Of a stretch of DNA of 64,000 nucleotides, positions 8,767 to 17,103 are shown piece after piece. A program made the position numbers and the translations under genes. Within the stretch, counting starts at the first letter, position 1; each line of letters starts with the position of its first letter. Source of the DNA: Parendozoicomonas callyspongiae (GTDB taxonomy: Bacteria; Pseudomonadota; Gammaproteobacteria; Pseudomonadales; Endozoicomonadaceae); assembly GCF_023502345.1 (NCBI RefSeq), contig NZ_JAMFLX010000010.1, positions 79,001-143,000 of the forward strand. Reading direction: 5' to 3'. Below the pieces are notes generated by a model. It searched no databases. It was not told the DNA's origin and was given only the letters and a program-made list of their open reading frames with translations.

Positions 8767-9507
8767 TTAACCTTTTCTGATCAGGCGATCACCGGCTTCG
8801 GCCATCTGGCGAGCGGTTTCCATAGTTTTCAGTTGCATTTCAAACTGGCGGCTAAGCGACATAAATGAAGCCATCTCTTCCACGCTGTTTACATTGCTGC
8901 CTTCCAGGGTGCCGGAAGCAACAGAGACAGATTCGCTGGGAGGAAGAGGGGCATTATTCTTTGTGCGAAACAGACCGTCGGTTCCTTTTTCAAGGCGGCT
9001 TTCGCTGAGAGCCAACTTCAGCTGACCGACAGTTGTGGTCTGGCTTTTGGGGTCACCGGAGCCAAGAATGCTGATAGTGCCATCAGGACCAATCTGAAGC
9101 TGCTCATATTCCGGAACACTGAGGGGGGCACCATCCACTCCAAGAACAGGTTGGCCTCTGCCTGTTATTAACAAACCTTCCTGAGTCACGGAGAGTTGAC
9201 CGGAGCTGGTGTAAGCCTCTTTGCCGCTGCTATCAAGAACGGCCAGCCAGCCACCATCCTGAACAGCAACATCAAGCTCCCGGCCTGTACTCATCATGGT
9301 GCCGCTGGAGGTGTCGGACCAGGTTCCCTGGACTTCTGTGAATACACGGGTGGGAAGGCCTTCGCCTTTCACATTCCGGGCCATGATATCGGCAAAGTCT
9401 GCCTTATAACCGGTGGTATTTACGTTTGCCAGATTGTTGGAGTGCTGGCGCTGTTGGAATAATGCCCGGGTGGCGCCGCTCATCGCGGTATAGATCGCCT
9501 TATCCAT
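8767..9507 (-). CDS. flgF: Flagellar proximal rod protein
   Basis: FlgF is a proximal-rod subunit. The N-terminus (MDKAIYTAMSGATRALFQQ, then NNLANVNTTGYKADF) and C-terminus (EGSNVNSVEEMASFMSLSRQ) carry the rod-family signatures. The 246-residue length is usual. It sits 14 bases after flgE in the same operon. Confidence 0.96.
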   Translation of the reverse strand: MDKAIYTAMSGATRALFQQRQHSNNLANVNTTGYKADFADIMARNVKGEGLPTRVFTEVQGTWSDTSSGTMMSTGRELDVAVQDGGWLAVLDSSGKEAYTSSGQLSVTQEGLLITGRGQPVLGVDGAPLSVPEYEQLQIGPDGTISILGSGDPKSQTTTVGQLKLALSESRLEKGTDGLFRTKNNAPLPPSESVSVASGTLEGSNVNSVEEMASFMSLSRQFEMQLKTMETARQMAEAGDRLIRKG

Positions 9508-9521
9508 AGTCGTCTATCCGT

Positions 9522-10724
9522 TTATATGGCGTTTATCAGGGTCTGTGTCATCTGGTTACTGGCCGAGATGGTTTTTGCATTGGCCTGATAGCTGCTCTGG
9601 GCAACAACCATATCAACCAGCTCAGCAGTGCTGTCGACGTTAGAATTTTCCAGAGACTTGGATTTGATAGATCCGGCGCTGCCTTCCCCAGGAATGTGGG
9701 TGATTGGGTCGCCACTTTCAATAGTTGCTTTCCAGCTGGTGTTGCCGGCATCAGCCAGCGCACCCTGGTTAGGGAAGGTTGCAATAGCGACAACACCCTG
9801 CAGTTTGGTTTGACCGTTGGAGTAAGTGGCGAAGATCTCACCTTTATCGGAGATAGTGATGCCGGTATAGCTGCCAGGTGCATAACCATCGGCTTTGTTG
9901 GTGTTGACGTTGAAGTCGCTGCCATACTGGGTTATACCTGTGAGATCCATTTTCAGGTTTAAGGTGCCTGCTCCTCCGGCTGGAACAGCAACGCTGATAG
10001 GGCTGGGGGCGGTTGAAGTGAGCTTACCGTTGGCATCAAATGTCAGAGTGGCGGTGGCAATGTCTGATGCACCGTTGTCGGCACGGTAATGAACTTCCCA
10101 GGTGTTGGCTGGTGAATCTTTTTTGATGTAGTAACTGGTAACAGTATGAGCAACGCCCTGGGAGTCATAGGCAATGGTGCTTGTGGTGCTGGTATAGGTG
10201 TTTTTATTTGACGGATCTAATGGAGAAACTGTTACAGCTTTCGCACGGGCATCAAGATTTGCCTTGAGTGTAGCGACAGAACTGGCTTTGGCGGCTTTAT
10301 CACTGGTATCAATGTTCAATTCTTTAAGGCTGCCTGTGATCGGGTTGCCGTTACCGTCAACACCATACCCTTTAACATTCAGCCCCTGAGAGTTAACAAC
10401 ATTGCCATCTTTATCAATCTCAAAGTTACCCGCACGGGTGTACGTTGTATTGCCGCTTGCATCAGAGGTGATAAAGAAACCATTTCCCTGGATAGCCATA
10501 TCCAAAACACTGGATGTGGAGTTCAGGGCCCCCTGTGCGTAGTCAGTGGATACATCAGAAACATAAACGCCGCCGCCAATACCAGTTGATGAAAAAACAT
10601 CAGCAAACTGGACGTTTTTCGATTTGAAACCAGTGGTATTCGCGTTAGCAATATTATTACTGATAGCGTCCAGCTTGGAGGAGGCAGCGTTCAGGCCGCT
10701 GATACCATTATTGAGTGCGGGCAT
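9522..10724 (-). CDS. flgE: Flagellar hook protein
   Basis: FlgE polymerises into the hook. The protein (400 residues, normal) starts with the rod/hook motif (LDAISNNIANANTTGFKSKN), has the FlgE-typical VYVSDVSTDYAQGALNST stretch, and ends with LENSNVDSTAELVDMVVAQ. Alanine- and threonine-rich middle domains form the exposed part of the hook. An 89-base gap with an inverted repeat separates it from flgD. Confidence 0.97.
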   Translation of the reverse strand: MPALNNGISGLNAASSKLDAISNNIANANTTGFKSKNVQFADVFSSTGIGGGVYVSDVSTDYAQGALNSTSSVLDMAIQGNGFFITSDASGNTTYTRAGNFEIDKDGNVVNSQGLNVKGYGVDGNGNPITGSLKELNIDTSDKAAKASSVATLKANLDARAKAVTVSPLDPSNKNTYTSTTSTIAYDSQGVAHTVTSYYIKKDSPANTWEVHYRADNGASDIATATLTFDANGKLTSTAPSPISVAVPAGGAGTLNLKMDLTGITQYGSDFNVNTNKADGYAPGSYTGITISDKGEIFATYSNGQTKLQGVVAIATFPNQGALADAGNTSWKATIESGDPITHIPGEGSAGSIKSKSLENSNVDSTAELVDMVVAQSSYQANAKTISASNQMTQTLINAI

Positions 10725-10754
10725 TTGGTGTTCCTTGCACGAATACTTTTATGA

Positions 10755-10796
10755 AAATACCTTTGAAATTCTCTCAAGGTGACGGTAAAGGTATTT
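10755..10796. repeat. Inverted repeat in the flgD-flgE gap
   Basis: AAATACCTTT at 10755-10764 is the exact complement of AAAGGTATTT at 10787-10796. The hairpin would lie in the mRNA between flgD and flgE, the genes for the scaffold and the abundant hook subunit, so a role in separate mRNA stability is plausible. No terminator T run follows. Confidence 0.65.
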
Positions 10797-10813
10797 CCTG
10801 TTTATGGCCGTTT

Positions 10814-11662
10814 TTACACTTGAGCCTGCCACTCTGCCATGGCCAGAGATGCAGGGCTGGGGGGAAGGGCATGATTTGATGTTGTTGTGTTTATGTCTGA
10901 TTTGACGATGCCTGAGTCTTTTAAGCCTTCATACTTATTAAGCAGCTCGCGGTTGAAAAAGCTGTTAATTTCAGATTTTGATTGGCTCTCAGGCTGAGCG
11001 CTACCATTCAGGCGGGTAATGTAAGACAGGGGAACAAGGCCAATATTATCAACTTCAATCAGAACCTCTTTCCCTTCGCCTGGAATAACAACACCAGTTA
11101 CCTTGGTATCCTGAATGATGGCGGCTTCAGTTTCTTTACCGTCGACCGTAGCTATTGCTTTCAGGGTGTATTTGCCAGCTTCCAGATCTTTGTTAAGGTC
11201 AGCAAGATCAAATTCGACCTCTCCTGATTTGGTTTGCTTACCGATAGGAAGGGTGTCAACCACTTCGCCATTCTTATTGAGCACTTCAATCTTTAAGTTG
11301 TCTGCCGTTGTTGGCAGCAGGACTTTGCCTTTAACTGTTTCGCCTTTCTCAATATTAATAACGTTGGCAAGCACGGATACATCCTGCCCAACCAAAGTTG
11401 ATGCATACAGGGATTGGGAAGAGTACATCTGGCTTCCCAGTTCTTTTACTGCATCCTTCATATCTGACATAGACTGAATCATGGTCAGGTCAGACATCTG
11501 TGAAGTCATTTGTGCACTGTCCATGGGCTTGGTTGGATCCTGATACTGCAGCTGAGCCATCAGCATCTGCATAAAGGCATCCGAGTTCATGGATGTTACA
11601 GAGTTTGTGCTGGAACTCGCTTGCTGAGTATTGGGGGCGTTAACGTTATTAATAGTTGTCAT
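10814..11662 (-). CDS. flgD: Hook assembly scaffold protein
   Basis: FlgD caps the growing hook. The N-terminal region has the diagnostic MLMAQLQYQDPTKPMDSAQM segment (residues about 34-53), followed by FLN/Ig-like strands (GKVLLPTTADNLKIEVLNKN) and a Tudor-like region. At 282 residues it is longer than E. coli FlgD (231) because of a serine- and asparagine-rich C-terminal tail. It lies 14 bases after flgC. Confidence 0.95.
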   Translation of the reverse strand: MTTINNVNAPNTQQASSSTNSVTSMNSDAFMQMLMAQLQYQDPTKPMDSAQMTSQMSDLTMIQSMSDMKDAVKELGSQMYSSQSLYASTLVGQDVSVLANVINIEKGETVKGKVLLPTTADNLKIEVLNKNGEVVDTLPIGKQTKSGEVEFDLADLNKDLEAGKYTLKAIATVDGKETEAAIIQDTKVTGVVIPGEGKEVLIEVDNIGLVPLSYITRLNGSAQPESQSKSEINSFFNRELLNKYEGLKDSGIVKSDINTTTSNHALPPSPASLAMAEWQAQV

Positions 11663-11676
11663 CAGGCAGCCTCTTA

Positions 11677-12111
11677 TTATTTACCAAGTGTCAGCAGGCG
11701 TTCCTGCATGGCGTTGGCACTGGCCAGAACTTCAATGTTGGTCTGAAAGCTACGTGAGGCGGACATCATGTCAGCCATCTCTTCTACTTCGTTTACGTTG
11801 GGGTAGTAAACGTAACCTTGGTCGTTTGCCATAGGATGGTCAGGTTGGTAGCGGGTTTCCAGTGGCGCGTCGCTTTCCACAATGTCGGTGATCTTTACGC
11901 TGTAACCGGCATCCAGGGAAGAAGACGTCATCAGGTCATCCTGAACCTGTTCCATAACAGCTGAGAACACAGGCTTGCGGGCACGGTATGTGGTTTCAGG
12001 GCTGGAGCCGGCAGTCTCAGCGTTGGCAAGGTTACTGGCAACGGTATTCAGACGCTGGCTTTGTGCAGTCATGGCTGAGCCAGCAATGTTGTAAATATTA
12101 TTCAGTGACAT
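11677..12111 (-). CDS. flgC: Flagellar proximal rod protein
   Basis: FlgC is a proximal-rod subunit. It has the rod motif (LNTVASNLANAETAGSSPET), the FlgC-typical RYQPDHPMANDQGYVYYPNV segment and the closing helix (EVEEMADMMSASRSFQTN). The length of 144 residues is usual. It follows flgB after 39 bases. Confidence 0.97.
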   Translation of the reverse strand: MSLNNIYNIAGSAMTAQSQRLNTVASNLANAETAGSSPETTYRARKPVFSAVMEQVQDDLMTSSSLDAGYSVKITDIVESDAPLETRYQPDHPMANDQGYVYYPNVNEVEEMADMMSASRSFQTNIEVLASANAMQERLLTLGK

Positions 12112-12150
12112 GGTTTTGGGTAGAAAGCTCGGATAAGTGATACTGCGTTA

Positions 12151-12537
12151 TTAACCGTTAATGGCCTGTTCCAGACCCCTGAATTTCTGGTTCAGAAAAG
12201 TAAAGCTGGCTTCCCATTGAGCACGGTTCTCTGCCCAGGCAGCCTGTTCTTTTGAAAGCTCGACAGTATTACCGTCTGCAGAAGGCTGGGTTTCAGTGCG
12301 CTCTACAACTTCGGGTGCAACCGGACTGTTTACCTGCTGGATGTGGAGTTCATTTCCCTTTGCGAGGGATAGCTGCTCACGGGCCTGTTCCAGTGCCTTG
12401 CTGAAATCCAGATCTTTCGCGGTATACCCAGGTGTATCAACATTGGCGAGATTACCGGCAATGACTTCTGCACGTTGAGAGCGGAATTCCAGTGCCTGTT
12501 GATGGAGCCCCAGATAGTTGTCGAAGCTGATAGCCAT
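12151..12537 (-). CDS. flgB: Flagellar proximal rod protein
   Basis: FlgB is the innermost proximal-rod subunit and the first gene of this operon. The motif RAEVIAGNLANVDTPGYTAK is diagnostic, and the C-terminal helix (ASFTFLNQKFRGLEQAING) is conserved. The 128-residue length is close to the family norm. A good sigma-54 site lies about 75 bases upstream, consistent with control by FlrC. Confidence 0.97.
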   Translation of the reverse strand: MAISFDNYLGLHQQALEFRSQRAEVIAGNLANVDTPGYTAKDLDFSKALEQAREQLSLAKGNELHIQQVNSPVAPEVVERTETQPSADGNTVELSKEQAAWAENRAQWEASFTFLNQKFRGLEQAING

Positions 12538-12624
12538 GCGCTTCCCGATTCCATTAAATTTTTTTCATCACCATGGGTGCCGAAAAAATGTTTTCGCTCA
12601 TGGCTGTATACGAGAAGCATTAGA

Positions 12625-12640
12625 GCAATGTATATGCCAG
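12625..12640 (-). promoter_or_regulatory. Sigma-54 promoter for the flgB operon
   Basis: Read on the minus strand, CTGGCATATACATTGC fits the -24/-12 consensus (TGGCAC, four or five bases, TTGC): GG and GC are exactly ten bases apart. Transcription would start about 75 bases before flgB. FlrC, encoded in this window, is the expected activator. Confidence 0.7.
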
Positions 12641-12732
12641 CTTTTTCAGGCAGCTGTTCAGGTAGCTCTTCAGGAAGACCTAATAGTGACTTGTGCCGTT
12701 GTCAGAAGGGGGTTGTGACTGTAGTTTGTTTG

Positions 12733-12800
12733 GCCTTTACCATGGAAAGACCATTTTCACCGCTTAAATAGGGCAAAAATGGTCTTTCCATGGTAAAGGC
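12733..12800. repeat. Perfect 25-bp inverted repeat between flgB and flgA
   Basis: The arm at 12733-12757 (GCCTTTACCATGGAAAGACC plus ATTTT) is the exact complement of 12776-12800, around an 18-base loop. It lies in the 373-base divergent region between flgB and flgA. No T run follows on either side and the flanking genes diverge, so it is not an ordinary terminator. A small non-autonomous mobile element, a cruciform or a leader hairpin for flgA are possible. Confidence 0.85.
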
Positions 12801-12911
12801 TGCTTGATATTCCCTTGCCGAAAACGTTTCTGATGAACTCGTGACAAAGAGGGAAATAAACGACACTTGCGGAATTTTATTTCCGCAGGAATGGACTTGC
12901 GGAAGCATATG

Positions 12912-13640
12912 ATGAAACGATTTCTTTCCAGTTGGCTGATTTTTGTACTGTTAGCGGCGGGGGCTGTGTCGGCGGATACTGCTTCGAAGGAAGCCACCGA
13001 AAGGATGTCCCGTGATATCACTGGCCGTGTGACCAAGATGCTAAATAATAAAGCGTCCATGCTGGCTGGAAATCTCAAGGGAAGCAGCTGGAAGGTCGAG
13101 GTCTCCAAGCTGACAAATCTCAGCCGCCTGGAACCGTGTCAAATGGGTTTTGCGCTTGAGGATACCCGTCAGGGAAAGTCAGGCCGGCAGCGTGTAAAGG
13201 TGCGCTGTGAAGGGCCACGTAACTGGTCTGTTTACGTCGCCGGTGATATTCAGATTCTTGCCAAGGTTCTGGTTGCTTCGGAACCACTCTCTTCGGGATC
13301 TCGTGTTGGCACGGGCAGCGTTTCGCTTCAAAAGCGTGATATCAGTGATCTGCGTCGGGGATACCTGTCGGATCTGGCGTTTCTCAATGGGAAAGTACTC
13401 AAACGACGCATGAAAGCGGGCGATGTGCTGAACCCGGGAATGTTTGAGGTGGCGCAGGCTGTTAACCGGGGTGACAGTGTACAGATTCGAGCAGGCAAAA
13501 ATGGTCTGATCGTTACCATGCCGGGAAAGGCTCTGGAAGATGGTGCTGCCGGGGAAAATATCCGGGTCAGAAACTTGTCGAGCGGTAAGGAAATTGTCGC
13601 GACAGCTCAAGGGAATGGTATAGTAAGTATCGGCTTCTGA
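12912..13640 (+). CDS. flgA: P-ring assembly chaperone
   Basis: FlgA is the periplasmic chaperone for FlgI. The protein has a Sec signal (MKRFLSSWLIFVLLAAGAVS, cleavage near ADTA) and a C-terminal SAF domain with KAGDVLNPGMFEVAQAVNRG and GKEIVATAQGNGIVSI, typical of FlgA. Two adjacent ATG codons (12909, 12912) follow GGAAG; I chose the second for spacing. Upstream in-frame starts at 12867 and 12891 would add a charged extension before the signal. It diverges from flgB and precedes flgM. Confidence 0.93.
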   Translation: MKRFLSSWLIFVLLAAGAVSADTASKEATERMSRDITGRVTKMLNNKASMLAGNLKGSSWKVEVSKLTNLSRLEPCQMGFALEDTRQGKSGRQRVKVRCEGPRNWSVYVAGDIQILAKVLVASEPLSSGSRVGTGSVSLQKRDISDLRRGYLSDLAFLNGKVLKRRMKAGDVLNPGMFEVAQAVNRGDSVQIRAGKNGLIVTMPGKALEDGAAGENIRVRNLSSGKEIVATAQGNGIVSIGF

Positions 13641-13737
13641 TTTATGCTCTATTTCTAGCCAGTGAGTTTAATTTTTTCATAAAATTAGCGACTCTTAATA
13701 TACCCCATGGGAGTTTGGGATTATTCAGGATTAAAGC

Positions 13738-14049
13738 ATGGCTCCAACCCGTATTACTGGTTCCGTTTCCGATTTCACCATTGAGCGTATGCGTCGCTCT
13801 GAAACAGGGAAAGTGGCCAACAACAAAATATCAGGTTCCGATAAGGACAAGCTGTCTATCAGCACGGATGCGGCTACGCTGCAGAATGCTGAGGCGCTTG
13901 CCAAGTCTGCGCCGGATGTCGATATGGATAAGGTTGGAGAGATCAAACAGGCCATCATTAATGGTGAGCTGAAAATCGATTATGAAAAACTGGCACAAAA
14001 GATGCTCGACTTCGAGGCAGAAATTGGAGATATCCTCGGAGATGAGTAA
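13738..14049 (+). CDS. flgM: Anti-sigma-28 factor
   Basis: FlgM holds the late flagellar sigma factor FliA inactive until the hook is complete, when FlgM is exported. The 103-residue protein has a disordered polar N-terminal half and the conserved C-terminal sigma-binding helices (VGEIKQAIINGELKIDYEKL, then AQKMLDFE). It lies downstream of flgA and overlaps flgN by one base, the usual flgAMN order. Confidence 0.94.
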   Translation: MAPTRITGSVSDFTIERMRRSETGKVANNKISGSDKDKLSISTDAATLQNAEALAKSAPDVDMDKVGEIKQAIINGELKIDYEKLAQKMLDFEAEIGDILGDE

Positions 14050-14504
14050 TGCCGGCGCGAATAATCGCCTCGATTGCCAGTGATCTTAACGATCTCAACA
14101 AACTCAAGCCCCTTCTTGAACAACAGACAGACAGTCTGCGCAGCCGGAATATGGATGCCATTCCTGTTCTGGCTCAGTCCATCTCAAACCTTGTACAGAA
14201 GCTGGATCGCAATAACCTGAAGCGTGGTGAAGTCCTTGTGTCTTTAGGCTTCACTGCTGACAGAGAAGGAATGCACGGTTTTCTTGAGCAACATCCGGAA
14301 GTTAATGAAGACTGGGTCCGGATGGCACGACTTGCCAAGGAGTGCCAGAGTACAAACGCTGTTAATGGCCAGCTGCTGCAGATGCAGCAGGAACTCACTG
14401 AAACCATGCTCAAACGTCTGAACCGGGACGTTGATAATGTTGGTTATGCCAAAGATGGCACTGATGGCCGTCTGGGTGAGTCAACATCTCTGGGTTATGC
14501 CTGA
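14049..14504 (+). CDS. flgN: FlgK/FlgL export chaperone
   Basis: FlgN is the cytosolic chaperone for the hook-associated proteins. The 151-residue helical protein (DLNDLNKLKPLLEQQTDSLR near residue 10) fits the FlgN family in size, composition and place directly after flgM. It overlaps the flgM stop by one base. Sequence similarity within this family is weak, so the context is an important part of the call. Confidence 0.88.
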   Translation: MPARIIASIASDLNDLNKLKPLLEQQTDSLRSRNMDAIPVLAQSISNLVQKLDRNNLKRGEVLVSLGFTADREGMHGFLEQHPEVNEDWVRMARLAKECQSTNAVNGQLLQMQQELTETMLKRLNRDVDNVGYAKDGTDGRLGESTSLGYA

Positions 14505-14563
14505 CATAAGCACTGGTATCAGTTATAACATGGGCAGCTGTTTCACCTACGGGATCTTATGCC

Positions 14564-15187
14564 ATGGATATCAACCTGACCCTCAACGAAGCCCGGGTTA
14601 TTGGCTGCCTTCTGGAAAAAGAGAGTACCACTCCAGATCAGTACCCTCTGAGTCTTAATGCACTGGTGAATGCCTGTAATCAGAAGAGTAACCGGGCTCC
14701 GGTACTCTCTCTGACGAATGCTGAAATCATGCAGGCATTAAACAGCCTGATGGAGCAACGGATGGTCAGTGAAGACAGTGGTGCCAGGGTCAGCCGTTAT
14801 CGCCACAGGTTCTGCAATACCCAGTTCAGTACCCTCCAGTTTTCCGAACAGGAAAGAGCCATTGTCTGTGTCATGCTTCTTCGTGGACCTCAGACTCCTG
14901 GAGAGTTGCGCAGCCGAACTGGACGTATGGCTGAGTTCAAGGATGTAAAGGAAACAGAAGCCGTACTTATGGGGATGGCTGATAAGGAGTTGGTTGTTCA
15001 ACTGCCGCGTGAAGCTGGAAAGCGTGAATCACGGTTTGCCCACCTCTTTTCAGGTGATGTGGAAGTTCCAACAACGGCAGATCTGGTTGCTGATGATAAA
15101 GCCCGTATTCGGGAACTGGAGCATGAGATTACTGTGTTGAAAGCAGAAGTTGCCCGTCTTCAGGCAGAGCTGGAGGCACGCTCCTGA
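14564..15187 (+). CDS. YceH family protein (DUF480)
   Basis: The 207-residue protein begins [20 protein letters not shown] and contains [20 protein letters not shown] and [20 protein letters not shown], the hallmarks of the YceH/UPF0502 family. The fold is two winged helices. The C-terminus is a short coiled coil. The biochemical role is not established. It stands alone after flgN and converges with the SCP2-like gene. Confidence 0.92.
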   Translation: MDINLTLNEARVIGCLLEKESTTPDQYPLSLNALVNACNQKSNRAPVLSLTNAEIMQALNSLMEQRMVSEDSGARVSRYRHRFCNTQFSTLQFSEQERAIVCVMLLRGPQTPGELRSRTGRMAEFKDVKETEAVLMGMADKELVVQLPREAGKRESRFAHLFSGDVEVPTTADLVADDKARIRELEHEITVLKAEVARLQAELEARS

Positions 15188-15209
15188 AGAGCACTACTCC
15201 GGAAAGAGG

Positions 15210-15243
15210 CTTGTTGCAATCCGCATAAGCAGATCGCAACAAG
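15210..15243. terminator. Possible hairpin terminator between convergent genes
   Basis: CTTGTTGC at 15210-15217 is the exact complement of GCAACAAG at 15236-15243, around an 18-base loop, between the convergent yceH-like and SCP2-like genes. No T run is present, so termination is uncertain. Confidence 0.4.
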
Positions 15244-15256
15244 TGGTAGGGGGTGT

Positions 15257-16051
15257 TCACACGATAAGGGCCTGAATTCTCTGCATAAAGTCATTCAGGT
15301 TGGTAGCGTATTCAGGGGAACCCTCAACGTTGACATACTCCCGGCCCACGGCTTCAACAAACTCCATATCGCCCAGCAAAACCGGCATCGCCCCTTCTAT
15401 TCCTTTGAAACGTATATGCACAAATGGTCTGCGGCGGGTGTAAAAACCTCTTCCTGCTTTGGTTTTCCCTGCTTTGACCCTTAAATACGCGGCAATATCC
15501 TCATCCGTATCTGTGACAGACAGCTGATAGATACGGTCTGGCTGTTTACCTGTCCATTTCTGCATATCGGAATCACCGCCCTTATTGTACTGACTGAGAG
15601 CTGTGGTGATCATGTAAAGGATCATTTTGACTTTGAGCTGCTGTTTATCCGGGTCTTTGGGGCGGGCATCCGGCATCAGGATCTTCATGGCCAGAAGCAG
15701 GCTGATAACTTTAAATAGCAGCACTGGCTGGTTCCACCCTTTAATCGAAGGGATAACCGGCTTGCCTGCCATAAAACCATTAAATTTTTCAGCGCTTTTA
15801 AAGGTGAGAGTTATATCCGGCTGGCCTTCCATGGAACTGTCTACGACAGGAATACCATCCTTAAATACCAGATCGGTGCCAAGAATACCTTCCCCTTCCC
15901 TGACTATAAATCGAACTCTGGCATTAACCTCTTCAAAGCGTGAAGACATTTTTGGATCGTCAGCTACAACGACTTTCATAACCGGAATCAGTGCATTCAG
16001 AAATATCCTGGTAGCCAGAAGTGCTCGTTCGTGCTCTTTCGATGCGCTCAT
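15257..16051 (-). CDS. SCP2-like sterol/lipid-binding domain protein
   Basis: The N-terminal 110 residues resemble an SCP2 domain, with strand-rich VRFIVREGEGILGTDLVF and the typical PDITLTFKSAEKFNGFMAGK segment. This fold binds lipids or acyl chains in a hydrophobic tunnel. The C-terminal part (residues 130-264) is not recognised. The start codon follows the stop of the transketolase C-terminal half by two bases, so the three genes 17943 to 15257 form one operon. No export signal is seen. The ligand is unknown. Confidence 0.65.
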   Translation of the reverse strand: MSASKEHERALLATRIFLNALIPVMKVVVADDPKMSSRFEEVNARVRFIVREGEGILGTDLVFKDGIPVVDSSMEGQPDITLTFKSAEKFNGFMAGKPVIPSIKGWNQPVLLFKVISLLLAMKILMPDARPKDPDKQQLKVKMILYMITTALSQYNKGGDSDMQKWTGKQPDRIYQLSVTDTDEDIAAYLRVKAGKTKAGRGFYTRRRPFVHIRFKGIEGAMPVLLGDMEFVEAVGREYVNVEGSPEYATNLNDFMQRIQALIV

Positions 16052-16053
16052 GG

Positions 16054-17070
16054 TTACACCTCGTCTTCCCAGTCTTCATCCTCTTCGAAGTCCTGGCCCA
16101 TAACTTCACGTACCCGATCGATAATGCCGTTGGTATCGAGTTTGTAGTAGGCATAAAGATCTTCGGGATAACCCACCAGGGAGAACTGGTCATTCAGGCC
16201 GACTTTTTCGAATGCACAACCCTTACCACTGGATGCAATCACATCGGCCACGGCACTACCCAAACCACCGAGAACGGTATGTTCTTCAAAGGTGATAATT
16301 CTGCGAGTTTCGAGAACGGCCTTCATGATGGCATCTTCATCAAGGGGCTTCAGGGTATGAATATTCAGTACTCTTACACTTAAACCGTCTTCTTTTTCCA
16401 GAACCTTGGCAGCTTCACCTGCCTGCAGAACAGTCATCCCACAGCAGATCAGGGTGATATCCGTGCCTTCATTAATGGTAACGGCTTTGCCAATTTCAAA
16501 ACCGTAATCTTCATCCTGATACCAGGTTGGCTCAAAGCCTCTGCCAACACGAATATAAACCGGGCCTGGCCAGTCTATGCAGGCACGCACAGCATTGGCT
16601 GTTTCAATACCATCAGCTGGCACAATCACGGTCATATTTGGGAATGAGCGCATAATTGCCAGGTCTTCCTGGGCATTGTGAGTGCTTCCGGCTGTGCCAA
16701 AAGAGATGCCACCATGTGTCGCAATAATCTTGCAGTTGAGGTTCTGGTAACAGATATCGGTACGAACCTGCTCGCAGGCCCGCATGGATGCAAAGGTTGC
16801 CATGGTGGAAACAAAAGGCGTCAGGCCGGAAAGTGCCATACCGGCTGCAATACCAAACAGGTTCTGCTCTGCTATACCGACGTTAAAGAATCGATCGGGA
16901 AACTTGTCGCCGAAAATACCAATCTTGGTGGACTTGGCCAGATCGGCAGTGACGCCAACGATATCTTTGTGCTGTTCGCCAAGCTCACACAAAACATGGC
17001 CATAGATTTCGGCCTGGGTCATTGAGTTGGCGTCGTATATGGTCCAGGTGGTGCCTGTCACTTCGCTCAT
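16054..17070 (-). CDS. Transketolase, C-terminal subunit
   Basis: This is the pyrimidine-binding and C-terminal half of a split transketolase. Visible features include EIYGHVLCELGEQHKDIVGV, the cofactor region FFNVGIAEQNLFGIAAGMAL, and ATHGGISFGTAGSTHNAQED. It acts with the gene upstream as a heteromer. Split enzymes use thiamine diphosphate to move two-carbon units between sugar phosphates, but related pairs act on other ketoses, so the substrate is open. The C-terminal tail is very acidic (DFEEDEDWEDE). It lies 33 bases after its partner. Confidence 0.9.
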   Translation of the reverse strand: MSEVTGTTWTIYDANSMTQAEIYGHVLCELGEQHKDIVGVTADLAKSTKIGIFGDKFPDRFFNVGIAEQNLFGIAAGMALSGLTPFVSTMATFASMRACEQVRTDICYQNLNCKIIATHGGISFGTAGSTHNAQEDLAIMRSFPNMTVIVPADGIETANAVRACIDWPGPVYIRVGRGFEPTWYQDEDYGFEIGKAVTINEGTDITLICCGMTVLQAGEAAKVLEKEDGLSVRVLNIHTLKPLDEDAIMKAVLETRRIITFEEHTVLGGLGSAVADVIASSGKGCAFEKVGLNDQFSLVGYPEDLYAYYKLDTNGIIDRVREVMGQDFEEDEDWEDEV

Positions 17071-17103
17071 ACAATCCTCCTGATATTATTATTTTTTTAT
17101 CGC

